From positions 1-14,088 of the forward strand of contig DKEG01000030.1 in the NCBI GenBank assembly GCA_002452095.1: 14,088 nucleotides of DNA, read 5' to 3'. Origin of the DNA: Bacteroidales bacterium UBA6828 (GTDB lineage Bacteria; Bacteroidota; Bacteroidia; Bacteroidales; Paludibacteraceae). Positions 7,751 through 14,063 of this stretch are shown piece after piece. Position numbers and translations under genes: made by a program. Within the stretch, counting starts at the first letter, position 1. Every line of letters begins with the position of its first letter. The notes under the pieces were generated by a model, which was given only the letters and a program-made list of their open reading frames with translations, was not told the DNA's origin and made no database searches.

Positions 7751-7799
7751 AGGCACCATTGTATATTTCGTTATAATGGTGCCTTTCTTTTTTTCTTTT
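7751..7799 (+). terminator. Intrinsic terminator after the SpoIID gene
   Basis: AGGCACCATT at 7751-7760 is the exact reverse complement of AATGGTGCCT at 7775-7784; up to three further pairs (one G-U) can form inside. The stem runs directly into a T-rich tract (7784-7799). The position, about 20 bp after the SpoIID-type stop codon, is right for ending the upstream transcript. Confidence 0.88.
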
Positions 7800-7816
7800 A
7801 GAAAATTAAACTATTA

Positions 7817-7849
7817 TTTGTGTGTTTGAAATAATTGTTGTAATTTTGC
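7817..7849 (+). promoter_or_regulatory. Strong Bacteroidota promoter for the structured RNA
   Basis: TTTG at 7817-7820, a 20-base spacer, and TAATTTTGC at 7841-7849 give a near-ideal Bacteroidota housekeeping promoter. Transcription should start near 7855. The promoter follows the terminator by less than 20 bases, which isolates the downstream transcript from the upstream operon. Confidence 0.75.
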
Positions 7850-7874
7850 GCCGTGAAGTTGAGGAGGGCTTTCG

Positions 7875-7918
7875 CGGGTGGGGCTGATGTTGTTGGAACA
7901 ACGATAGCCACACGCCCG
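7875..7918 (+). promoter_or_regulatory. Upstream hairpin competing with the RNA closing stem
   Basis: CGGGTG (7875-7880) can pair with CGCCCG (7913-7918, one G-U), then GGCT (7882-7885) with AGCC (7906-7909), and GTTGT with ACAAC around a 4-base loop, with a symmetric GAT/GAT internal loop. The 3' side of its outer stem is part of the sequence used by the long-range closing stem, so the two folds are mutually exclusive. Confidence 0.5.
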
Positions 7919-8133
7919 ATAGCCGAACACTCGGCTTCGCAGACATAATAAAAGGCGTTTATATGCGCTTGTTTTGGCATGCTGAAATCCGGAAAATTTC
8001 GTAACCCAAAGCAAGAGGCAATAAATGCCCTCGTGGTATGTAATGATTGCCTGCACTTTTTGGTGCGGCTGTTCTGCATATCGGGCGTGGGCGTATATTG
8101 TTTGTTCTTGTTACAGGGTCTTTCCGGAACCTC

Positions 8134-8176
8134 AGCGTGAAGAATAAGCAAAATGATAAGGCTCCACGCTTTCTTT
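8134..8176 (+). terminator. Possible 3' end hairpin of the structured RNA
   Basis: AGCGTG (8134-8139) pairs exactly with CACGCT (8165-8170), followed by TTCTTT. The stem is only 6 bp and the loop is 25 bases, so this is a weak terminator at best. If it works, the RNA is about 320 nt; if not, the transcript continues into the operon starting at 8251. Confidence 0.3.
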
Positions 8177-8250
8177 ATGTCCCTACCAAATCTATTTTAT
8201 TACTTACTCAGCCAAATCGAAGCCGTTTGGTCTAAAAAACAAACACATTT

Positions 8251-8679
8251 ATGGAAAACGTTAAATTTACAGTTGCCGACATTGAAAATGAAAAAAAGAA
8301 ATGGGCAAACAACATGCTTCAAGACAAACTCGCCGAAAAATCGAAATGGGGAGTCGGTCATATTATAGAGTTTTCAATCCAAGACGACATTCTCACTATC
8401 CGCACCACGAAAAAAACTTTTACAGCACCCATTAACGATGTGGTTGTTACTTATGTAGTCAACAACCGCAGACCTATCTACACATTCAAAAACACCAATG
8501 GAGAGAAAATAGTATTCGATCGCAATTTAACCTATTTTGATATGGATGATGCAGGTAAGATAGAGGCTGTCATTGAGCAATTACCCGGATATAAAGGAAG
8601 GAATACTGCGGACAAAGCAATGTATTATATATTGTGTGCAATGGTTATCCTCCCTATAATTATATATGCTTTATTATAG
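8251..8679 (+). CDS. Small tail-anchored protein of unknown function
   Basis: 142 residues, not recognised. Residues 1-30 are charged and helical. Residues about 36-110 alternate short beta-like strands (IIEFSIQDDILTIRTT, VVVTYVVNN, IYTFKNTNGEKIVF) and end in an amphipathic helix DAGKIEAVIEQL; this layout resembles a bacterial PH-like domain, but that is only a guess from pattern. Residues 123-142 (MYYILCAMVILPIIIYALL) form a single C-terminal membrane helix with almost nothing after it, so the protein is probably anchored by its tail with the soluble domain in the cytoplasm. It is the first gene after the structured RNA and could be controlled by it. A CCAAA/TTTGG hairpin at 8212-8230 lies just before the start. 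Confidence 0.72.
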   Translation: MENVKFTVADIENEKKKWANNMLQDKLAEKSKWGVGHIIEFSIQDDILTIRTTKKTFTAPINDVVVTYVVNNRRPIYTFKNTNGEKIVFDRNLTYFDMDDAGKIEAVIEQLPGYKGRNTADKAMYYILCAMVILPIIIYALL

Positions 8680-8746
8680 ACTGTGCATTGTAAACAAACT
8701 ATCAAGTACCACAATATGATAAAAGCCTTATTCAAAGTATTTTCAT

Positions 8747-9502
8747 ATGACGACAGAAGAACTGTCTCGCGTTTTGCATAAGACAAAACGCGAGACAAAA
8801 ATGCAGAAAGCATTCTTGTGTGTGGCATGTTGCATTGCTATCTGTGCCGCAATATCGCTATTTGTTGTTGATGACTTCAAGTGGTCATTAGTGTGGATAA
8901 GCAGCGTACTTTCTTTAGGTTTTGAATGCAGTTGGTATTGGCAATTGGCTGATATGAATACAGACATTGCATACAGGCAGCCGAAAAAAGGTATATCAAA
9001 ATTAGATATGATTGGGCTAATCTTTTTTGCTTGTATAACGGGGATGGCAGAGACATTCGGATTGCCAACAATATTCGCAGTAATGGCTTTGAAAACAGAG
9101 TCCATAGTATTGTGGATTGTATGTGGTACTATCCTATTGCCACGGTTTGTATTTATGTTCCGCGTAGCAACAAAAATACATGCCAAATGGAAAATTCCTT
9201 ACGGAGTACCCAATTTGCCTTATTCGCCTGGTAATGTGGTGAAATACTATGCTATTGGTCAATTGATGCTTTTCGGAGTAATAGTGATGTTGATGATGGT
9301 AGCAGACGAGATAGATGAAGCAACAGCAAGCAATATCTACATAGTTTTGAATGTTTGTGTAAATGTAGTTTTCTATATTGCAATATCCTATATTTCCATC
9401 CCCCGCCTACGTGCAGAATTGCTCGGAATCAACTATCCTGCAAAAGGCAACAGTAATGAAGCCGACGACACAGACGACGAAAACGATTTTGACGAAGAAT
9501 GA
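8747..9502 (+). CDS. Six-helix membrane protein of unknown function
   Basis: 251 residues, not recognised. Six hydrophobic segments at about 22-41, 45-66, 86-112, 119-138, 164-185 and 196-219, and a strongly acidic C-terminal tail (NEADDTDDENDFDEE, 237-251). The start is uncertain. ATG 8747 gives MTTEELSRVLHKTKRETK as a cytoplasmic N-terminus, but codons 6-17 are made of a perfect 14-bp inverted repeat. ATG 8801 (residue 19, MQKAFLCVACC) lies just after that hairpin and would place it in the 5' leader. Gene spacing to neighbours (67 and 55 bases) and shared strand suggest one operon. Transport, sensing or scaffolding are all possible. Confidence 0.72.
   Translation: MTTEELSRVLHKTKRETKMQKAFLCVACCIAICAAISLFVVDDFKWSLVWISSVLSLGFECSWYWQLADMNTDIAYRQPKKGISKLDMIGLIFFACITGMAETFGLPTIFAVMALKTESIVLWIVCGTILLPRFVFMFRVATKIHAKWKIPYGVPNLPYSPGNVVKYYAIGQLMLFGVIVMLMMVADEIDEATASNIYIVLNVCVNVVFYIAISYISIPRLRAELLGINYPAKGNSNEADDTDDENDFDEE
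8763..8797. repeat. Perfect 14-bp inverted repeat at the gene's 5' end
   Basis: TGTCTCGCGTTTTG (8763-8776) is the exact reverse complement of CAAAACGCGAGACA (8784-8797), with the 7-base loop CATAAGA. Such a long perfect stem is unlikely by chance in a coding sequence. It lies between two candidate ATG codons (8747 and 8801) and is followed by AAAA, not a T-run, so it is not a forward terminator. An operator, translation control or a small inserted repeat are possible. Confidence 0.9.
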
Positions 9503-9557
9503 TGATCAAATAACATCATCATCTGCTGAAAAATAATAAACTCTTAAATAAAAGTGT

Positions 9558-10001
9558 ATGAAAAAACGAGTATTAAAAGCCGTTTTAGGGCTACTATGTA
9601 TGGTCAATTTAACCGCCTGCAATGCATTATTGGCACCGGAACATGCAGAAGACAACAATGTACTATGCAGAGTATATGACAAAGTCTCAAAGTTATCTAA
9701 AACAGATATTGAAGAAGGTTTAGATGCGCTCTGCCTTTTTACAGGAGGCTCTCTGCCGGAACTAACCGTTGCCGAGAAAATACAAAATACCAAGATGTTG
9801 GAATGGAGTCTGAATGAACAAATGTTAGGTGATACCTACACGGGCTATTTTATAACGTACGAAGTACAAGTACAAAAAAGAAATGGTAGTGTTACGTATT
9901 ATGCGTTAGTGGACTTTACAGAGTTTGATTCCGGAAAATGGCAGTTCAAGGTATTGGATGTAGATGAATCTTTATCCGAAATACAGAGTTTGCTCTACTA
10001 A
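9558..10001 (+). CDS. Putative lipoprotein of unknown function
   Basis: 147 residues, not recognised. The N-terminus is a lipoprotein signal: basic MKKR, a hydrophobic stretch, and the lipobox LTAC (18-21), so C21 should become the lipidated N-terminus. The mature part begins NALLAPEHAEDN, without the charged export signal (acidic residues right after the cysteine) that sends Bacteroidota lipoproteins to the cell surface, so an inner-facing location is more likely. The domain has an alpha segment (TDIEEGLDALCLF) and then a beta-rich half (TGYFITYEVQVQKRNGSVTY), ending in a short helix (LSEIQSLLY). It is flanked by membrane protein genes of the same operon and may be the periplasmic partner of the assembly. 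Confidence 0.75.
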   Translation: MKKRVLKAVLGLLCMVNLTACNALLAPEHAEDNNVLCRVYDKVSKLSKTDIEEGLDALCLFTGGSLPELTVAEKIQNTKMLEWSLNEQMLGDTYTGYFITYEVQVQKRNGSVTYYALVDFTEFDSGKWQFKVLDVDESLSEIQSLLY

Positions 10002-10042
10002 TTAATACGTTCAAATATAAACAACTCTAAATATACTCAAAG

Positions 10043-10756
10043 ATGAAATGCCCTAACTGTCAAGCAGAAATACAAGACCATGCCAAATTTTGTCCCGAAT
10101 GTGGAAAAAAGATACTACCTGATGAACCATTCACATTGGAATTGGAAGAACAGGAAGAATATGATGATGAGGAGGAGGATGATACGGAAAATGCAGAACT
10201 TGAAAACATAGAAGATAACGCAGTTTCTGAAAATATTGTAGCAAATGAAGATGAAACAATAAGCGAAGACGACAGCGAAGATGACAACGAAGATGAAGCC
10301 ACGAAAATAGAAAAAGAAAAAATGCTTGCTATAGCCGCTGTTCTCAAAACACAAAGTGATTATTCTTCGCTCGAGAAAAAAGCAATATGGTTCTTTATTC
10401 CCTCTGCATTGGTAGCACTTATTGCACTATGTATTGTATTAGCTGGTATTTTCTTGCTAATTGGAATTGCTAGCGTTCTATTGGAAGCGTGCGGATTAAC
10501 TGAGGGACAAGCAATAGGCATAATAGGTCGCCTCTGTATATTCGGGTTGATAATTGGATTCTATCCTTTCTTTAGATTTTTATGGAAGATACTTGAAACT
10601 TCTTTCCTATGGGCATACGGACTGATGTTCGGTTATGTTTGTAATGAGTATATTGATAAGTATGCGGACAAGTTACAGGCATATCCACATTCATACTCAA
10701 AAGATGACTTAAAACTATTTCGAGAAGAATATGTGGATTTACTTATGGGAGAATAA
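10043..10756 (+). CDS. Zinc-ribbon membrane protein with acidic linker
   Basis: 237 residues. Residues 3-20 form a zinc ribbon of the short CPNC-x10-CPEC type (C3, C6, C17, C20). Residues about 30-90 are an extremely acidic, low-complexity linker (runs such as EYDDEEEDDTE). Two hydrophobic blocks at about 115-147 and 157-182 are membrane segments, and a charged C-terminal region (200-237) ends in VDLLMGE. The architecture, a cytoplasmic zinc ribbon tethered to the membrane, is common in bacterial envelope proteins of unknown role. Its stop codon shares its final A with the ATG of the 722-residue coiled-coil gene (TAATG), so the two are probably coupled and their products may bind each other. 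No catalytic motif is visible. Confidence 0.78.
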   Translation: MKCPNCQAEIQDHAKFCPECGKKILPDEPFTLELEEQEEYDDEEEDDTENAELENIEDNAVSENIVANEDETISEDDSEDDNEDEATKIEKEKMLAIAAVLKTQSDYSSLEKKAIWFFIPSALVALIALCIVLAGIFLLIGIASVLLEACGLTEGQAIGIIGRLCIFGLIIGFYPFFRFLWKILETSFLWAYGLMFGYVCNEYIDKYADKLQAYPHSYSKDDLKLFREEYVDLLMGE

Positions 10757-12924
10757 TGAAAATACAACCTATCAATATGGAAACAAATAATACTACACCG
10801 GTAAAGATATCGGGCAAGGCAGATGGAAAGGCTATCATCAAACGTATTGGCGAGATTGCCCGACTCCTGCATCAAAAGCAAATGCAATACACCCGTGCGG
10901 ACTTGGCATACGACCTGCAAGATTATGGTGTAAAGAAAGATTCCAATGTTTTGGATAATTGGGTGTACGTAGCCTATCAAACCAAACCTTTTCCAAAAGA
11001 GGTATTCGTGACAAACGATCATAAACATTATATAGTTGATGCTTATGAATTATATGCAACCCTATCCATACAGGATGAAGAACAAACCACGCAAGTTGTA
11101 CAAAAACACCTGCAAGACAGCCAAATAAAAATAGAGAGTACAAAGCAACAGGCATCAGAGAAAATTAATGATGACTTAGCAACGACATCTTCTATGCTTA
11201 GTACTATAAAAGGTACAAGCGGTGTGGAAAAGGTGCATCGTGAAGCGGATTTTGTGTTTGGAAAATACACTCAATTGGTGGATACATATCATGCGGCACG
11301 GGCAAGCGTAGAAACAGTGGTGGCGGACTTTGTGGAACTGCGTGCACAAACGCAAGAATTATTTATGATGTATGCTTCGGCATTGGTGGACATATTTGGC
11401 GATTCCATCACAGTCATCAGTCCGCAACTCTTTGATTTCTCGCAGATACAATGGTTGGACGTGGATACAATGCTCGGTAATGCAAAATTAGAGTATGACC
11501 ATCTCGCATCGTCCTGTGAAATACTCTTTAGCGAAATATCCGCAAGTTTTACCAATACGCTGAATAATGCCAGCCAAACATATCGCCAAAGCCGCGAAAA
11601 GAGTGTTGCTGTTGTCGAAGCAGGTATGGCAATACTGGGACATTATATGGAAGCTGGAGAACGGACTGCAGAATTGAAAAAAGAGTTACTCAAGTTGAAG
11701 AGTTCTATGCGCCATGATGCCACTGTCATTAAAGGCGATATTATGAGAACAGCTGTTATTTATAGAACTCTCAACGATGTGTATATTCCAAAAGCATTTT
11801 GGTTCAATACATATGGGACAAATACATTTAAGCAACAATTGGATACGCTTACTGCACAAATATATGATATTCCGAAGATAAAACCTCTCAAGGAACAGCG
11901 TGATAAGACAATTACTACGCTCAGAAGTATCAGTCGCAGTATTTTCGACGTACAAAATAATATAGACTATTATACGAGGCACACTGCAGAATGTCAAAAG
12001 ACATTGCAAGATGAGAAAGAGCACTACAATAATGCCAAACGAAAGAAACCGACTTCTCCATTCTTCCTCTTTAATCTCATTACATTTGGTGCTTTAGGTC
12101 GGTCTTACCGCAGGAACCTATACGTATGGTCGCAATCGGAGTTACCTTTTATTGAGGCTTATGAGTCATTGCAAGCCGACATCGAATTGGAAAAAGAAGA
12201 CCTTAAAAATAGCAAACAGCAATTGAAATTCTATCAAAAGAAGTATGATGAATTGCGAAATGAATTAGAAACAATCAGCCGTTCTATTCGTGAGCATCTG
12301 TGCATCGATAGGCAATTGCAAACTCGCGTGACAGCACATCTTTCTGATTATATTCGTTTGCTCTTTGTTGCCAAAGAGATATGTGAGAGCAGCCTAAATG
12401 ATGAATTGGTTAATACTATAAGCATTGCAAAAATAGATGATGTGGTTCTCCCCGCTGAAATTACGCAGAACCTCAACTCTTTTGTTGATTCACTTTCCAA
12501 TAAGATATATGTTTCAGACTCTGACGTAGCGGGTATTATATCATTGGCAGATTCTAGTACTCCGAAAAAAGGCTACAATGAAGAAGATCTGAATAGGGTA
12601 ACCCAACAGGCTAATCATATAGTAGAACAAGGAGCAGAACTATGCAAACAACTCATAGAACTGCAAACTCAAGTGGCACAAGATATACACGAGGAGGCAT
12701 ACTATCAGCAAGAGTTGACCAAATTGCAAAACAAATTTCGGACACAAATGCAGAGCGCAGGCAATGCTGCGCAATCCATATTGGAGATTGCCGCCCAACT
12801 CAATAGTACGGAAAATCCGGATATCGTCAAGCAAGCACTTATGGATTTATCCGGTAATAAAGAGCCTTATTCTGCACAAGACTTGCAAGATTTTCTGGAT
12901 GGCAAACGAACAATAAATATCTGA
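10756..12924 (+). CDS. Large coiled-coil protein with hydrophobic tip
   Basis: 722 residues, not recognised, with no signal peptide and no full membrane helix. Residues about 22-102 may be a winged-helix-like domain (QYTRADLAYDL, then DSNVLDNWVYVAYQ). Residues about 105-345 are mostly helical. Two long helical arms at about 376-430 and 462-525 are rich in charged heptads and flank a short hydrophobic loop at 435-449 (PFFLFNLITFGALG) bracketed by basic residues KRKK (428-431) and RRN (452-454). This is the layout of an antiparallel coiled-coil hairpin whose tip could dip into a membrane. The C-terminal part (600-722) is again helical and ends with a YSAQDLQDFLDG motif. There is no P-loop, so it is not a dynamin-type GTPase. 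Start codon 10756 overlaps the preceding stop; 10777 is an alternative. Probably the core of the operon. Confidence 0.75.
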   Translation: MKIQPINMETNNTTPVKISGKADGKAIIKRIGEIARLLHQKQMQYTRADLAYDLQDYGVKKDSNVLDNWVYVAYQTKPFPKEVFVTNDHKHYIVDAYELYATLSIQDEEQTTQVVQKHLQDSQIKIESTKQQASEKINDDLATTSSMLSTIKGTSGVEKVHREADFVFGKYTQLVDTYHAARASVETVVADFVELRAQTQELFMMYASALVDIFGDSITVISPQLFDFSQIQWLDVDTMLGNAKLEYDHLASSCEILFSEISASFTNTLNNASQTYRQSREKSVAVVEAGMAILGHYMEAGERTAELKKELLKLKSSMRHDATVIKGDIMRTAVIYRTLNDVYIPKAFWFNTYGTNTFKQQLDTLTAQIYDIPKIKPLKEQRDKTITTLRSISRSIFDVQNNIDYYTRHTAECQKTLQDEKEHYNNAKRKKPTSPFFLFNLITFGALGRSYRRNLYVWSQSELPFIEAYESLQADIELEKEDLKNSKQQLKFYQKKYDELRNELETISRSIREHLCIDRQLQTRVTAHLSDYIRLLFVAKEICESSLNDELVNTISIAKIDDVVLPAEITQNLNSFVDSLSNKIYVSDSDVAGIISLADSSTPKKGYNEEDLNRVTQQANHIVEQGAELCKQLIELQTQVAQDIHEEAYYQQELTKLQNKFRTQMQSAGNAAQSILEIAAQLNSTENPDIVKQALMDLSGNKEPYSAQDLQDFLDGKRTINI

Positions 12925-12927
12925 TAT

Positions 12928-13494
12928 ATGGCTGAACTTAATTCTCGACGCAACCTTGTCAAGCAACAGGTTACCGATTTGGATTATGCAGAAATTTCTC
13001 ACGATCTTCACAAGGAGGAGAAACGCATACAACGCAAGTTGGACAAACGCAAAGATTTGGAAGAAAATTCGCTGTCTTATGGTGCTGTTAAGTGGATTGC
13101 CAAAGTAATGGATGATTATTGCTTGGAGGCTATATTCGGATTCATTCCCGGCGGTATAGGCGATGCCATTACCTCTACAATGGTGTTGCCGTCTATCTAT
13201 GTCAGTTTGTTCAAGGTACACTCTATTCCGCTAACACTGGCTGTCATTTCAAGAGCATTGTTGGATACATGTATCGGTTGCATCCCTTTCTTAGGAAATA
13301 TCTGCGACTTCTTCTATAAATCCAACAAAAAAAACTATCAACTTATCCGTGGTTTTGTGGAAGATGACAAAGAAACAATAGACAAGGTAAATCGTCAAGC
13401 CGTATGGATGCTTATCTTTATAGCCCTATTGGGAGTACTTCTGTACTATCTCATTGTAGGAATAGGCAAATTATGGACTTGGCTATTTGGGTGA
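12928..13494 (+). CDS. DUF4112-containing membrane protein
   Basis: 188 residues. Residues 1-50 are charged and likely coiled-coil (DLHKEEKRIQRKLDKRKDLE). Residues about 51-145 match the DUF4112 family: DDYCLEAIFGFIPGGIGDAI (62-81) with the PGxGD-type turn, then LLDTCIGCIPFLGNICDFFY (111-130) and KSNKKNYQLI (131-140). DUF4112 has two short helices and a membrane-associated hydrophobic core; its function is unknown. A further C-terminal segment (about 158-179) is a clear membrane helix followed by WTWLFG. The gene starts 3 bases after the coiled-coil gene ends, so the two are almost certainly co-transcribed. The N-terminal coiled coil could be the contact with that neighbour. Confidence 0.8.
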   Translation: MAELNSRRNLVKQQVTDLDYAEISHDLHKEEKRIQRKLDKRKDLEENSLSYGAVKWIAKVMDDYCLEAIFGFIPGGIGDAITSTMVLPSIYVSLFKVHSIPLTLAVISRALLDTCIGCIPFLGNICDFFYKSNKKNYQLIRGFVEDDKETIDKVNRQAVWMLIFIALLGVLLYYLIVGIGKLWTWLFG

Positions 13495-13521
13495 TTATAA
13501 ACGTGTTAAAATGATACTATT

Positions 13522-13875
13522 ATGAGATTAGAAGCAAAATGTAAACTTTTAGAATACCTGCTTATAGTTCCTGGTTTTATTGGTGTTATAGTACGACCGA
13601 TTGCCATTATCGGCATATTTGCAACCACAAAACTACCATGGTTTCGATGGCTCTGTTTACTAATGGTGGTGTTGGCTTTCCTGTTTGGACTTAGAGGACG
13701 AACGTTTGGTGCCAAAGCATGGCAATGCGGCATATCGCCCAGAATGCGTTCATGGAAAAGCAGTATGGAATTATATGATATTGAGAGATATAGCCAAGGC
13801 TATTGGTACCTGCTTTTTTCTGGAGTACCCTATTTTGTCGGTGCTATCATCGGGTTGTTTCTGCTGTCTAAGTAA
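13522..13875 (+). CDS. Small three-helix membrane protein
   Basis: 117 residues, not recognised. Hydrophobic segments at about 11-35, 39-57 and 96-115, with a basic loop between the second and third (GLRGRTFGAKAWQ, then SPRMRSWKSS). The protein ends LFLLSK right after the last helix. It follows the DUF4112 gene by 27 bases on the same strand and so probably belongs to the operon. No catalytic or binding motif is visible. A weak terminator-like hairpin follows it. Confidence 0.68.
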   Translation: MRLEAKCKLLEYLLIVPGFIGVIVRPIAIIGIFATTKLPWFRWLCLLMVVLAFLFGLRGRTFGAKAWQCGISPRMRSWKSSMELYDIERYSQGYWYLLFSGVPYFVGAIIGLFLLSK

Positions 13876-13880
13876 ACAAA

Positions 13881-13902
13881 ATTGCTTTGTGCAATATTTT
13901 TA
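13881..13902 (+). terminator. Weak terminator-like hairpin
   Basis: ATTGC (13881-13885) pairs with GCAAT (13891-13895) around TTTGT, and is followed by ATTTTTAT. The 5-bp stem is weak, so read-through into the next frame is likely. It may mark the end of the main operon or partial attenuation before the frame at 13926. Confidence 0.3.
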
Positions 13903-13925
13903 TAAACAATCAAAATTCTTTATTT

Positions 13926-14063
13926 ATGGAAGAAAATGTGAACAAAGAGACTCCATTCGTCTCACAAGAAAACTCTACTCCTTTAGAGGAGCCGAAATGT
14001 CTGCATCATTTTAGTGTTGGGCAAGTTCAACTTGGAAGTGCAAAAATATCGGTCATATTGTAA
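13926..14063 (+). CDS. Short ORF at the window edge, possibly broken
   Basis: A 45-residue frame, MEENVNKETPFVSQENSTPL at its start and KISVIL before the stop TAA at 14061-14063. The N-terminus is acidic and resembles the disordered start of a larger membrane protein, and the sequence context (about 50 bases after the previous gene, same strand) is right for a real start codon. It stops abruptly without a clear domain, so it may be a genuine microprotein, a frameshifted gene, or a leader peptide for a gene beyond the window. The last 25 bases after the stop hold an open frame in another phase, which fits a broken gene but does not prove it. Confidence 0.4.
   Translation: MEENVNKETPFVSQENSTPLEEPKCLHHFSVGQVQLGSAKISVIL

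Larger units (their letters stand above)
7855..8176 (+). ncRNA. Candidate structured RNA or long regulatory leader
   Basis: About 300 bases with nested pairing. CACGCCCGAT (7911-7920) pairs exactly with ATCGGGCGTG (8080-8089) and closes a multi-branch domain. Inside are: hairpin AGCCGA-ACAC-TCGGCT (7921-7936), immediately stacked on the closing stem; a 10-bp arm CTTGTTTTGG/CCAAAGCAAG (7968-7977/8006-8015, one G-U) topped by GAAAT/ATTTC (7984-7988/7996-8000); a small hairpin at 8016-8031 with one bulge; and CTGCAC/GTGCGG (8051-8056/8063-8068, one G-U). The apical loop CCGGAAA (7989-7995) is complementary to TTTCCGG at 8121-8127, a possible pseudoknot. An upstream hairpin (7875-7918) competes with the closing stem. 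I do not recognise it as a known riboswitch, 6S RNA, tmRNA or RNase P RNA. It may be a stand-alone RNA or the 5' leader of the downstream operon. Ends are estimates. Confidence 0.6.

Noticed and set aside
7855..8176. Retron or group II intron RNA
   Set aside because: There is no reverse transcriptase gene in the window, and no group II 5' GUGYG or domain V-like hairpin was seen.
8153..8368. Forward frame starting at 8153 with a hydrophobic N-terminus
   Set aside because: It overlaps the start of the 142-residue gene in another phase and becomes low-complexity and lysine-rich there. The 8251 frame is longer and ends in a proper membrane helix.
10060..10354. Reverse-strand serine- or phenylalanine-rich frames
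   Set aside because: They are the complement of the acidic Glu/Asp linker of the zinc-ribbon gene, which leaves few stops on the opposite strand.
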